DNA from: Dehalococcoidia bacterium
GTDB taxonomy: Bacteria > Chloroflexota > Dehalococcoidia > Dehalococcoidales > G020351185
Assembly (NCBI GenBank): GCA_020351185.1
Contig: CP070729.1
Span: forward strand, 885,228-918,448
Reading direction: 5' to 3'
DNA: 33,221 bases
Shown: piece by piece, positions 24,326 through 33,221 of the stretch
How the letters are laid out: each line of letters starts with the position of its first letter
How positions within the stretch are numbered: the first letter of the stretch is position 1
The notes under the pieces: model-generated
Seen by the model: the letters and a program-made list of their open reading frames with translations, nothing else
Told to the model about the DNA's origin: nothing
Databases searched by the model: none
Translations under genes and position numbers: made by a program

Positions 24326-27300
24326 TCATTCAATCGGTTCTTTTTCTGTCTCTCCAATCTCTGTTATTTGGACACCTCCTTCTTTCTCCGGTAAGTTGCC
24401 CTGAATGTTTTCAATTTCTTTATCATTCATCTTTTTTTCGATAGGTTGTGGAGAAAATTCTGTGTTTAAATCCATTTCCATGGTTTCTTTTTCAATTTCC
24501 AATTGTCTTGCTGCTTCTTCCGTCGCCTCTATGCAAGCCCGGCATCGCGCTGGTATCAATTTACCAATGATAACATTTTCCTTTAATCCACTCAGTCTAT
24601 CCACCTTACCCTGTATTGCAGCTTCTGTTAATACCCGATTTGTTTCTTGGAATGAGGCAGCAGCTAACCAACTTTGGGTACTTAAACTAGCCCGTGTAAT
24701 ACCCATAAGCATGGCATGTGCAGTAGCTGGTTCACCACCTTCCGCCAACACTTTGGCATTAATTTCTTCATATCGGAACCTGTCTACCAATTCTCTTGGT
24801 ACAAGTTCCGTATCACCCGGTGAATCTATGCGGACTTTAGACAACATCTGTCTGACAATTACCTCTATGTGCTTATCGTTTATATGAACTCCCTGAGAAC
24901 AATAAACTTTCTGTACCTCTTCTACTATATATCTCTGAACAGCATCTTTACCGAGTACAACCAATATATCTTGGGGATTTACCGAACCGTCTGTAAGTTG
25001 TTGTCCAGCTTTTATTATATCTCCCGATTGTATACGAATATGTGTAGCAGCCGGAATACTATATTCTCTTTCTTCCGTTTCTTCGTATTTTATTAAAATC
25101 TTGTTTTTTTCAATAATGACTTCGCCTGCTACGTGACTCACTATATAATTGGTTATCGCCGTAGGTTTAGTTTCCTTTTCTTCTGTGGTAGGTTGTGCAA
25201 GCATGCTACCAATATCAACTATTTGTCCATCCTTTACATTCAATTTCCAACCTTTTGGTATCTGGTATTCATCATAAAAGGTATCTTGACTAGTAACCTT
25301 TATTAATCTTCCCTCTTCTCCATCAATAATATCAGTAATACCGTCTATTTCTGATATTATTGCTTGTGCTTTTGGTGGTCTTGCTTCAAACAATTCTTCA
25401 ACTCTGGGCAAACCGCTTGTGATATCCAATCCAACCACACCTCCTGTATGAAACGTACGTAATGTAAGTTGCGTACCTGGTTCTCCAATACTTTGCGCGG
25501 CAATGATACCCACTGCTGTATTTAAATCAACGAGATGCCAACGGGCAAGATCTCTTCCATAGCACATTTGACAAATCCCTTGTCCTGACTGACAACTAAG
25601 CGGTGACCTTATATGAACCTTTTTGATCCCAGCAGCAATAATCTCAGTAGCTTTGAATTCGTCAATTTCCTGATTCCGTTCTACTATTACCTTCCCAATT
25701 TTGGGGTCTTTTATTTCACTTGCAGCCATACGGCCAGTTATCCTATCATGCAACGGGGGTAGTAATCCTTTCTCCCCTACATCATCAACAATCCATGCAC
25801 CTTCTACAGTACAACAATCCTCTTCAAGAACAATCACATCTTGTGTTACATCCACTAGTCGCCGTGTTAAATAACCACTGCCTGATGTTCTCAATGCTGT
25901 ATCGGCAAGCCCCTTCCGTGCTCCGTGTGTGGATATGAAGTACTCCATTGCACTCAGACCTTCACGCAGACTAGATACAATGGGGAAATCTATAATCTTC
26001 CCTGCTGGATTTGTCATTAGACCTCTCATACCAATCATCTGCCTTATCTGTGATATATTGCCCTTTGCTCCAGATGTTGCCATCATATATATACTGCCAT
26101 GTTTGTCCATCGATTCGCTGATTGCGGTCGTCAGTCGATCAGTAGTTTCCATCCATACTTCTATGATGCTGTTATACCTTTCGTCCTCCGTAATCAAACC
26201 ACGCAGATATTGACTCTCTATAATAGCTGTTCTCTCATTAGCTTCCTCTAGTATTTTTGGTTTCTTTGATGGCACTTCTATGTCACTCATCGCTATAGAA
26301 ATCCCTGATCTAGTAGCATATTTGAAACCCAACTTTTTTATACCATCTAATACATCTGCTATCCTTTCGTTATCTCCTAGCAGATTATAGCAATTGGTTA
26401 TTATCTGTTTCAGACCTGATTTATCAATAGTTTTATTGATAAAACCTATTTCTTGGGGTAGAACCTCATTGAAGATTATGCGGCCGACGCTCGTTTTGAT
26501 GACTTCATTTTCTTTCAGCCTAACATTAATCTCGCCACAAAGATCTATCATTCCCATATGATGGCTTAACTTTGCTTCATCGATACTCCCAAAAGTTGTT
26601 TTTACAATTTCAGCATCATGTCTTATTTTTGTTAAATAATAACATCCAAATACCATATCCAAAGTCGGGGCTACAACAGGTTCGCCACAACTTGGCAATA
26701 ACATGTTATGTATACTCAGCATCATTTCTCTGGCTTCCTTGACTGCTGCCTTTGATAGTTGGACGTGTACAGCCATTTGGTCGCCATCAAAGTCGGCGTT
26801 AAAGGCAGAGCATACAAGAGGATGTATTTGTATAGCGCTACCATTGATCAATACCGGTTCAAATGCTTGGATACTAAGCCTATGTAGTGTCGGCGCTCGA
26901 TTAAGCATAACCGGCCGTTCCTTTACTACCTCCTCAAGTATATCGAATATCTCCGGCTTTGCTCTCTCAACAAGCCTGCGGGCGCTCTTGATATTCGAAG
27001 CTATTCCCTCTATTACCAGTTTGTGCATTACAAAGGGTTTGAACAACTCAAGCGCCATACGCCTAGGTAACCCGCATTGATGTAACTTTAAATCAGGACC
27101 AACAACTATCACCGAACGACCGCTGTAATCAACCCTCTTTCCAAGTAAGTTTTGGCGAAAACGACCCTGTTTGCCACGTAACATATCTGATAGAGATTTA
27201 GCTTTGTGATCTCCGCTCACTGAAATTGCTCGTCCTCTCCGACCATTGTCTATCAACGAATCAACAGCTTCTTGTAACATTCTTTTTTCGTTTCGTATTA

Positions 27301-28339
27301 TTATTTCCGGTGCACCTATTTCGATTAAATGTCGTAATCTGTTATTTCTATTAATAACCCGTCTGTAAAGGTCGTTGAGATCACTTGTTGCAAAGCGACC
27401 TCCGTCTAATTGAACCATTGGACGAAGGTCCGGAGGTAATACCGGCAGTGCTGTCAGAATCATCCATTCTGGCTTGTTATTGCTCCGACGGAATGCTTCT
27501 ACTAATTGTAATTGCTTCGAAGCCTTGCGCCGACGTTGTCCTGAAGAAGAACGTGTTTCACTTAATAAATGGCTTCTTAATTGGTCAAGGTTTATTTCAT
27601 TAAGTAGATTAAGTATGGCTTCTGCTCCCATACCGGCTTCGAATATATTAGCGTAATCCTTCTGTAATTCACGATATTGGTTTTCAGTTAAAAGAGCACC
27701 TTTTCTTAATTCTTTAAGCTGTTCTATTTTTATGGGTACTTCGTCTGCTAGTAAATCCTTTTCAATTTCAAAATTCCTTCTCATCTGATTTACTTCTTCT
27801 ACGGTCGCATGCTCTCCTTCTAATTCAGATATCTTTTTTTCAAGTGCAGCATGTTGTTCTGCGATCTTCCTCGTATAATCTTCTTCAAGTTTTTTTATAG
27901 CTTCTTCTCTTGCTTCTTCGTCAATTGATGTGACAATGTAATGAGAGAAGTAAATAACCCTTTCTAAACTTCTTGCTGATAGATCAAGCAATAATCCAAT
28001 GCGACTGGGAATACCCCGAGCAAACCATATATGGCTTATCGGGCATGCCAATTCAATATGGCCCATGCGCTCCCTGCGGACCTTTGAGCGGGCTATTTCA
28101 ACACCGCATTTATCGCAAATTATACCTTTAAAGCGTATCCTTTTGTATTTACCACAGGAGCATTCAAAGTCTTTCGTAGGACCAAATATTCTTTCGCAAA
28201 ACAAACCATCTCTTTCCGGTTTTAGTGTACGGTAGTTAATTGTTTCCGGCTTTATTACTTCACCATATGACCAACTTAGAATTTGCTCGGGTGAAGCTAG
28301 GGAAATACGTACGGCATCAAAATCATTGATTTCAAGCAC
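24326..28339 (-). CDS. rpoC: DNA-directed RNA polymerase subunit beta'
   Basis: This catalytic subunit of RNA polymerase has 1337 residues. The N-terminal zinc-binding Cys60, Cys62, Cys75 and Cys78 are present. The active-site motif [12 protein letters not shown] lies near residue 510, and the second zinc-binding set (CCTVEG... [11 protein letters not shown]) and the late [16 protein letters not shown] bridge-helix/trigger region are present. An extra charged segment of about 70 residues, strongly predicted as coiled coil, lies at about 141-212 between the [11 protein letters not shown] block and [10 protein letters not shown]. The last 45 residues form an acidic tail. The start is a GTG at 28339, which overlaps the rpoB stop by 8 bases and follows GGAGGAGGGAG inside rpoB. 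Confidence 0.99.
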   Translation of the reverse strand: MLEINDFDAVRISLASPEQILSWSYGEVIKPETINYRTLKPERDGLFCERIFGPTKDFECSCGKYKRIRFKGIICDKCGVEIARSKVRRERMGHIELACPISHIWFARGIPSRIGLLLDLSARSLERVIYFSHYIVTSIDEEAREEAIKKLEEDYTRKIAEQHAALEKKISELEGEHATVEEVNQMRRNFEIEKDLLADEVPIKIEQLKELRKGALLTENQYRELQKDYANIFEAGMGAEAILNLLNEINLDQLRSHLLSETRSSSGQRRRKASKQLQLVEAFRRSNNKPEWMILTALPVLPPDLRPMVQLDGGRFATSDLNDLYRRVINRNNRLRHLIEIGAPEIIIRNEKRMLQEAVDSLIDNGRRGRAISVSGDHKAKSLSDMLRGKQGRFRQNLLGKRVDYSGRSVIVVGPDLKLHQCGLPRRMALELFKPFVMHKLVIEGIASNIKSARRLVERAKPEIFDILEEVVKERPVMLNRAPTLHRLSIQAFEPVLINGSAIQIHPLVCSAFNADFDGDQMAVHVQLSKAAVKEAREMMLSIHNMLLPSCGEPVVAPTLDMVFGCYYLTKIRHDAEIVKTTFGSIDEAKLSHHMGMIDLCGEINVRLKENEVIKTSVGRIIFNEVLPQEIGFINKTIDKSGLKQIITNCYNLLGDNERIADVLDGIKKLGFKYATRSGISIAMSDIEVPSKKPKILEEANERTAIIESQYLRGLITEDERYNSIIEVWMETTDRLTTAISESMDKHGSIYMMATSGAKGNISQIRQMIGMRGLMTNPAGKIIDFPIVSSLREGLSAMEYFISTHGARKGLADTALRTSGSGYLTRRLVDVTQDVIVLEEDCCTVEGAWIVDDVGEKGLLPPLHDRITGRMAASEIKDPKIGKVIVERNQEIDEFKATEIIAAGIKKVHIRSPLSCQSGQGICQMCYGRDLARWHLVDLNTAVGIIAAQSIGEPGTQLTLRTFHTGGVVGLDITSGLPRVEELFEARPPKAQAIISEIDGITDIIDGEEGRLIKVTSQDTFYDEYQIPKGWKLNVKDGQIVDIGSMLAQPTTEEKETKPTAITNYIVSHVAGEVIIEKNKILIKYEETEEREYSIPAATHIRIQSGDIIKAGQQLTDGSVNPQDILVVLGKDAVQRYIVEEVQKVYCSQGVHINDKHIEVIVRQMLSKVRIDSPGDTELVPRELVDRFRYEEINAKVLAEGGEPATAHAMLMGITRASLSTQSWLAAASFQETNRVLTEAAIQGKVDRLSGLKENVIIGKLIPARCRACIEATEEAARQLEIEKETMEMDLNTEFSPQPIEKKMNDKEIENIQGNLPEKEGGVQITEIGETEKEPIE

Positions 28340-31300
28340 TATCTTTCTCTACTCCCTCCTCCTCGATATCTTTTTTTACATTAGGTGATATAGAAACATT
28401 CTCATCGACCTCGTCTTTATTATTTTCCTCTAATCCAACCTCTGTTTCAGGTTCTTCATCATTAGATTGTTTTTCGATGTTTGGTGAAACCTCTATGACT
28501 TCAGGTCCATTTTCCAATTCGGTCGCATTGCTTTCCCTTCCAGCCTGGACGTTTTTATCTTCTTCGTTTATCACCTCAACCGCCAAAGATAAGCTCTGTA
28601 ATTCTTTCACAAGAACCTTGAATGACTCTGGTACACCGGGTGGCATAATATCTTCACCCTTTACAATAGCTTCATAAGTCTTCGCTCGGCCGGTTACATC
28701 ATCAGATTTTATTGTTAAAACCTCCTGAAGATTATGTGCCGCACCATAAGCCTCCAAAGACCAGACTTCCATCTCCCCAAATCTCTGCCCACCAAACTGA
28801 GCTTTACCTCCTAAGGGTTGTTGCGATATAAGGGAATATGGACCAGTGGAGCGTGCGTGAACTTTGTCTTCCACAAGGTGGTTCAACTTCATCATATATA
28901 TGGTACCCACTGTTATTGGTTGGTCAAAGGGTTCTCCAGTACGGCCATCTCGCAATAATGCTTTACCTGAAATCGGCGATGGGATATTCCTTTCTAAACT
29001 TATTTTTTTAACGGTCTCTTCCAATTTATTCGTATCAATCTTTCGGCGATTTATTCCCAATTGGTCAAGCCACAACAGCAGACAAGCCTTCTTAGCCTCC
29101 CCTTCAAATTTGGTATTAAAAACCTTTTCTCCTTCAAAACCTTTTTCACTTACTATTTTCGACGTTAGCGCTATTCTTTCTTGTGTATTGGTTTTCATAG
29201 TATCCCTGTTATCCCCATAAATATTTTTAATAAGCCACAATCTAGCTAAAGCATCCTCAATGGCTATATCACTGGCACCATCAAACACAGGAGTGAGTGC
29301 TTTAAAGTCCAATTGTTGAGCTGCCCATCCTAAGTGTGTTTCTAGCACTTGACCAATGTTCATCCTAGAAGGCACACCTATGGGATTTAAAATGATATCT
29401 ACAGGTGTACCATCGGGTAAAAAGGGCATATCCTCTACAGGAGCTACAATAGAAATAACTCCTTTATTCCCATGTCTTCCAGCAAGTTTATCGCCAGCTG
29501 AAATCTTTCTCTGTTGTGCTACCCATACCTGCACCCATTTATTCACCCTTACAGGCAATTCGTCATTTTCCTCACGAGAGAACACCCTTACTTTAATTAC
29601 CTTACCCCATTCTCCATGTGGAACTCTAAGCGAGGTATCCTTCACTTCACGGGCTTTTTCACCGAATATAGCTCTTAGGAGTTTCTCTTCTGCCGATAGC
29701 TCTGTCTCACCTTTTGGTGTTATTTTACCTACTAATATATCACCCGGCCCCACCTCAGCACCGATACGAATAAGTCCTTCTTCATCGAGTTCACGCAAAT
29801 TTTCTTCTCCTACGTTGGGTATATCTCGAGTAATCTCCTCTGGACCAAGTTTCGTATCTCTTGCTTCAACTTCATGCTTTGATATATGAATAGATGTAAA
29901 TTTATCTTTTTCTACTAGACGTTCGCTGATTATAATGGCATCTTCGTAGTTATAACCTCCCCAACTCATAAAAGCACACACCACATTCTGTCCCAAAGCT
30001 AACTCTCCGTTTTCCGTTGCCGAACTATCTGCTAACACTGATCCCTTTTCCACCCGTTCTCCTACTTTAACTACAACTCGTTGGTTAATACATGTTCCCT
30101 GATTAGTTCGCACAAATTTCCCAAGCGGATAGATATCTTCTTTCCCGATATCATTGGTTATAATAATTCGGAAACCCGTTACGGAGGTAACGATTCCACT
30201 ATCTCGTGCGAATAGAACCTGACCGCTATACTTTGCCGCCTCTTTCTCCATACCTGTAGCTACAAACGGTGATTCGGGGCATAGTAGTGGCACTGCTTGC
30301 CGTTGCATATTCGCTCCCATCAAAGCCCTGTTAGCATCATTATGCTCTAGGAATGGAATCAACGACGCCGCCACACTAAAAATTTGCTTGGGTGATACAT
30401 CCATATAATCTAATGTTTCAGGATTAGTCAGCAAGTATTGTTCCCCATGCCTAGCTTCAACTTTAACATCTACAAATTGTCCTTTTTCATCAATTTTGGT
30501 GTTTGCTTGTGCAATTATAAATTTATCTTCTTTATCCGCTGGTAAATAAACAACATCCTCAGTTACAAATGGAACTAGTTTAATATTTTCATTACTCAAA
30601 CGAGCAATTTTCGAGGCAAGTTCTGGGGTAATTTTATCTCCTGGTTTAGCTATAACTTCTCCTTTTTTATCCCTCACTTCATCACGAATTATCCTTTTCT
30701 GAAAACCTTTTAAACTAGATGGTTCTACTTCACTTACTACTTTCCTATAAGGTGTTTCAATAAAACCGTACGAATTAATGCGACCGAATGTTGCAAGAGA
30801 ACCAATAAGACCGATATTCGGCCCTTCAGGTGTCTCAATCGGGCAAATCCTACCATAATGAGAGAAGTGAACATCCCTTACATCGAAACCAGCACGCTCC
30901 CTAGATAAACCTCCTGGCCCCATTGCCGATAACCTACGCTTGTGTGTTAGTTCTGCTAATGGATTAGTCTGATCCATGAATTGTGATAATTGCGATCCTC
31001 CGAAAAACTCCCTGATTGCGGATACTACAGGGCGTATGTTAACCAAAGCTCCTGGGGTAACCAAATCTGTGCTTAAAATACTCATCCTCTCTCTGGCTAC
31101 CCTTTCGAGTCGCATTAATCCAATACGGAATTGATTTTGTATTAATTCCCCAACGACACGAATACGTCTATTCCCTAGATGTTCAATATCATCGCCGGAT
31201 TCGTCTCCATTGTTTATCTTAATAATACGCTTGACTATCTCAACTAAATCCTCATGTGTTAACGCACATTCATCTTTGTTAATTTTACCCTCGAGCCCGA

Positions 31301-32177
31301 GTCTTTGGTTTAGTTTATAGCGACCGACTATGCCTAAATCATAATGCTGGGGATTAAAGAAGAGATTATTAATCAATTTCTTAGCATTTTCTAAATTTGG
31401 TGGGTCTCCTGGGCGTATTTTTCGATAAATATCAATAAGGGCCGCAGCACTATCTTTTATAAGAGGATCGCGGTCTATGGTTGTTTGTATGAATTTTTTT
31501 CCCTCTGTTTCTTCCTCTTCGGCAAACATACTAAGAAGCTGTTTGTCGCTTTCAAACCCTATCGCACGTAAAAGTGTCGTCACAGGTATCTTACGCTTGC
31601 CATCAATCTTTACGGAAATGACATTCCTGTTGCTTGTTTCCATCTCCAACCAGGCACCTCTACCTGGAATTAGATTAACCATACACAATCGTCTACCACT
31701 GGTTGCATCTTCTTCAGTCATAAAATAAACACCCAGCGAACGGAGTAGTTGGCTTACTATCACCCTTTCCGTACCACTTGTTATAAAAGTACCTTTAGCT
31801 GTCATTAATGGTATATCGCCGAAAAATAGATCGAAAGGTTCTTTTATTTCTCCAGTAGCCTTCACCAGTAGTCTAGCTTTAACATAAAGTGGAACAGAAT
31901 ATGTCAAATCTCTCTGACTGCATTCTTGTTCACTAAAACGTGGTTCTCTAAATTCGTAACCTATAAAACTTAATTCAAGTTTGCTACCTATAAAATCCTT
32001 AATTGGAGATATTTCTTTTATTAATTGTTTAATACCTTCTTCTTGAAACCATTGATAAGAACCTAATTGTATTTCTATTAAATTGGGAACTTCTATGATT
32101 TGTGGCAATTTGGAGTACGATTGTCTTGATATAGTAGATTTTTCCTTGCGATTAGATAGAAGGGTTTCAGATACCAT
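28332..32177 (-). CDS. rpoB: DNA-directed RNA polymerase subunit beta
   Basis: This is the beta subunit of RNA polymerase. With the chosen start it has 1281 residues. The rifampicin-pocket block [18 protein letters not shown], then [20 protein letters not shown], keeps the Asp, His and Ser that determine sensitivity; E. coli Leu533 is Met here. [39 protein letters not shown] and the C-terminal [19 protein letters not shown] are also present. The last 80 residues are a highly acidic tail that contains two similar short pieces (VSPNIEK and ISPNVKK). The ATG at 32177 is preferred because AAAGGAG lies 6 bases before it; an in-frame ATG at 32198 has no ribosome-binding site. It overlaps rpoC by 8 bases. 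Upstream lies its own promoter, not the ribosomal protein genes of many other bacteria. Confidence 0.99.
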   Translation of the reverse strand: MVSETLLSNRKEKSTISRQSYSKLPQIIEVPNLIEIQLGSYQWFQEEGIKQLIKEISPIKDFIGSKLELSFIGYEFREPRFSEQECSQRDLTYSVPLYVKARLLVKATGEIKEPFDLFFGDIPLMTAKGTFITSGTERVIVSQLLRSLGVYFMTEEDATSGRRLCMVNLIPGRGAWLEMETSNRNVISVKIDGKRKIPVTTLLRAIGFESDKQLLSMFAEEEETEGKKFIQTTIDRDPLIKDSAAALIDIYRKIRPGDPPNLENAKKLINNLFFNPQHYDLGIVGRYKLNQRLGLEGKINKDECALTHEDLVEIVKRIIKINNGDESGDDIEHLGNRRIRVVGELIQNQFRIGLMRLERVARERMSILSTDLVTPGALVNIRPVVSAIREFFGGSQLSQFMDQTNPLAELTHKRRLSAMGPGGLSRERAGFDVRDVHFSHYGRICPIETPEGPNIGLIGSLATFGRINSYGFIETPYRKVVSEVEPSSLKGFQKRIIRDEVRDKKGEVIAKPGDKITPELASKIARLSNENIKLVPFVTEDVVYLPADKEDKFIIAQANTKIDEKGQFVDVKVEARHGEQYLLTNPETLDYMDVSPKQIFSVAASLIPFLEHNDANRALMGANMQRQAVPLLCPESPFVATGMEKEAAKYSGQVLFARDSGIVTSVTGFRIIITNDIGKEDIYPLGKFVRTNQGTCINQRVVVKVGERVEKGSVLADSSATENGELALGQNVVCAFMSWGGYNYEDAIIISERLVEKDKFTSIHISKHEVEARDTKLGPEEITRDIPNVGEENLRELDEEGLIRIGAEVGPGDILVGKITPKGETELSAEEKLLRAIFGEKAREVKDTSLRVPHGEWGKVIKVRVFSREENDELPVRVNKWVQVWVAQQRKISAGDKLAGRHGNKGVISIVAPVEDMPFLPDGTPVDIILNPIGVPSRMNIGQVLETHLGWAAQQLDFKALTPVFDGASDIAIEDALARLWLIKNIYGDNRDTMKTNTQERIALTSKIVSEKGFEGEKVFNTKFEGEAKKACLLLWLDQLGINRRKIDTNKLEETVKKISLERNIPSPISGKALLRDGRTGEPFDQPITVGTIYMMKLNHLVEDKVHARSTGPYSLISQQPLGGKAQFGGQRFGEMEVWSLEAYGAAHNLQEVLTIKSDDVTGRAKTYEAIVKGEDIMPPGVPESFKVLVKELQSLSLAVEVINEEDKNVQAGRESNATELENGPEVIEVSPNIEKQSNDEEPETEVGLEENNKDEVDENVSISPNVKKDIEEEGVEKDSA

Positions 32178-32213
32178 TTCAACTCCTTTAAAAGGCATGC
32201 AAAATTAAACGCT

Positions 32214-32244
32214 ATCTCAAAAAAGCAAAATTTTGATACGAGAT
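32214..32244 (-). repeat. Inverted repeat in the rpoB leader
   Basis: ATCTC at 32214-32218 pairs with GAGAT at 32240-32244, and a perfect ten-base palindrome CAAAATTTTG sits between them at 32226-32235. It lies in the transcribed leader, about 37 bases before the rpoB start. It could be a weak hairpin or a protein-binding site; function is unknown. Confidence 0.35.
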
Positions 32245-32295
32245 CACTGGGGACCATAACAAGGTGAATTCATAAGAGGCATAACGTAACCTAAT

Positions 32296-32324
32296 ATGCT
32301 ATCATATTATATCTATATTGTCAA
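32296..32324 (-). promoter_or_regulatory. Promoter of rpoBC
   Basis: On the minus strand a perfect TTGACA (32324-32319) is followed after 17 bases by TAGCAT (32301-32296) with a TGA directly before it, giving an extended -10. Transcription would start near 32290, leaving a leader of about 110 bases before rpoB. Confidence 0.7.
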
Positions 32325-32419
32325 CAGTATTATCAATATTTTCTCTAATTTCGGGCAAGTTATTTTAAGTATAATAGTACAATTTCCAAGTTAATAATTA
32401 ATACATCACCATAACTATT

Positions 32420-32448
32420 TTTACATATTCACTCTTATCTTGTATTAT
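32420..32448 (+). promoter_or_regulatory. Promoter of ribF
   Basis: TTTACA at 32420-32425 and TATTAT at 32443-32448 (each five of six consensus bases) are exactly 17 bases apart. Transcription would start near 32455, about 30 bases before the ribF ATG. A second TATAAT at 32370-32375 has no convincing -35. Confidence 0.6.
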
Positions 32449-32484
32449 ATCTAGCAAAAATGAATTGTATTCTCTCGAATAAAT

Positions 32485-33221
32485 ATGTTATTAGAAGAAA
32501 AACTTGCTAGATTAACAACCGAAAGTGAAACTGCTATAACCGTAGGTGTTTTTGATGGAGTTCACATCGGCCATAAATATTTACTATCTAAACTCATTAA
32601 GCAATCAAAGGAAAATAATCTTACAAGCTGTGTTGTAACCTTTAAGCAACATCCTCTTAAATTGTTTAATCCAAAAACTAGTCCTCCATTTCTTACAAAT
32701 TTGACGCAAAAAACCAAACTTCTAGGTAAAGCAGGAACCCAAAATGTCATTGCTCTTACTTTTACCACTGAAGTAGCCCATACCGGAGCTAGGCAGTTCG
32801 TTTATCTTTTACAGAAATACCTCAAGATGCGTAGACTCATACTTGGGCCTGATTTTACCCTCGGTAAAAATCAGGAAGGTGATGCGGATTTCCTTCGTAA
32901 TTTGAGCCAAGATATGGGTTTTACACTTACTGTAGTGCCATACCTGAAAATTGACGGTGAAATAGTAAGTAGTACTGCTATTCGTGAAGCGCTTTCAATA
33001 GGTGATATTAAAAAAGTTAGTAATATGCTTGGTCGTTATTATAGCCTTGAAGGATATGTAATCCCGGGTAATGGAAGAGGTACTAAAATTGGTTTTCCAA
33101 CCGCTAATTTAGATATTGAAACAGGATATGTAATGCCGTCAACTGGCATATATACTACTTGGGCTTATGTTGATCAACGGCGTTATCAATCGGTGACAAA
33201 TATAGGCATACGTCCCACGTT
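32485..33221 (+). CDS. ribF: Riboflavin kinase / FAD synthetase, 3' truncated by window edge
   Basis: This bifunctional enzyme phosphorylates riboflavin to FMN and adenylates FMN to FAD. The frame starts at ATG 32485 and is open to the end of the window (245 codons plus two bases), so the C-terminus is missing. The FAD synthetase half is complete: VGVFDGVHIGHKYLL with the nucleotidyltransferase HxGH-type motif, the LILGPDFTLGKN loop and VSSTAIREALS. The riboflavin kinase half has begun (VIPGNGRGTKIGFPTANLDIE, GIYTTWA, NIGIRPT). No ribosome-binding site precedes the ATG, and the frame is closed by TGA at 32461-32463, so no better upstream start exists. It is divergent from rpoB. Confidence 0.93.
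   Translation, partial: MLLEEKLARLTTESETAITVGVFDGVHIGHKYLLSKLIKQSKENNLTSCVVTFKQHPLKLFNPKTSPPFLTNLTQKTKLLGKAGTQNVIALTFTTEVAHTGARQFVYLLQKYLKMRRLILGPDFTLGKNQEGDADFLRNLSQDMGFTLTVVPYLKIDGEIVSSTAIREALSIGDIKKVSNMLGRYYSLEGYVIPGNGRGTKIGFPTANLDIETGYVMPSTGIYTTWAYVDQRRYQSVTNIGIRPT

Noticed and set aside
32178-32198. Upstream ATG of rpoB at 32198
   Set aside because: It lacks a ribosome-binding site, whereas ATG 32177 has AAAGGAG at ideal spacing.
1-33221. Search by eye for CRISPR arrays, transposases, integrases, toxin-antitoxin pairs and tRNA genes
   Set aside because: No repeated spacer pattern, mobile-element protein or cloverleaf-like sequence was recognised; the window reads as ordinary chromosome.

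Overview
The window is a low-GC bacterial chromosome segment with no insertion sequences, CRISPR arrays, rRNA or tRNA genes. It looks like an anaerobe of the Chloroflexota, most likely Dehalococcoidia. This is an inference. It rests on a bacterial Elp3 of the type known from Dehalococcoides, rpoB-rpoC followed by ruvB and queH rather than preceded by ribosomal protein genes, and a long coiled-coil insertion near the N-terminus of RpoC. Unlike Dehalococcoides mccartyi, which is known to lack CO dehydrogenase, this organism carries a complete bacterial-type CODH/acetyl-CoA synthase set.

Bases 1-14416 (+ strand) form a Wood-Ljungdahl cluster: cooC (cut by the window edge), fhs, acsV/RACo, a second cooC, folD, an unrecognised 55-residue ORF, acsD, acsA, acsB, acsC, acsE and a DUF3786-like gene. 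Together they encode formyl-THF synthesis, the methenyl/methylene-THF steps, methyl transfer to the corrinoid protein, CO dehydrogenase, acetyl-CoA synthase, nickel-insertion ATPases and an ATP-dependent corrinoid re-activator. A methylene-THF reductase (metF) and formate dehydrogenase are absent from the window. A likely internal promoter lies between folD and the 55-residue ORF. A thioredoxin gene with its own promoter follows.

Bases 14907-18092 (- strand) hold a cobalamin ABC importer (btuF, btuC, btuD). It sits behind a consensus promoter, a cobalamin riboswitch and an intrinsic terminator, so B12 uptake is B12-controlled right beside the corrinoid-dependent acetyl-CoA genes.

Bases 18329-22016 contain a small Cys-rich protein, elp3 (- strand), a divergent methyltransferase with the hallmarks of eukaryotic Trm9/ALKBH8, a half-length permease, a small zinc-ribbon protein and a 4-oxalocrotonate tautomerase-like protein. 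Elp3 makes the cm5U34 precursor in tRNA and Trm9 methylates it to mcm5U34, so this neighbourhood suggests an mcm5U-type wobble pathway in a bacterium. This is the most interesting signal in the window.

Bases 22029-32177 (- strand) are housekeeping: rpoB, rpoC, ruvB, queH and rimI. queH carries a single in-frame TAA with all family motifs intact on both sides. ruvB appears to have lost its expected ATG to an ATA placed behind a good Shine-Dalgarno. ribF (+ strand, truncated at the window end) is divergent from rpoB, and both have recognisable promoters in the 300-base gap.
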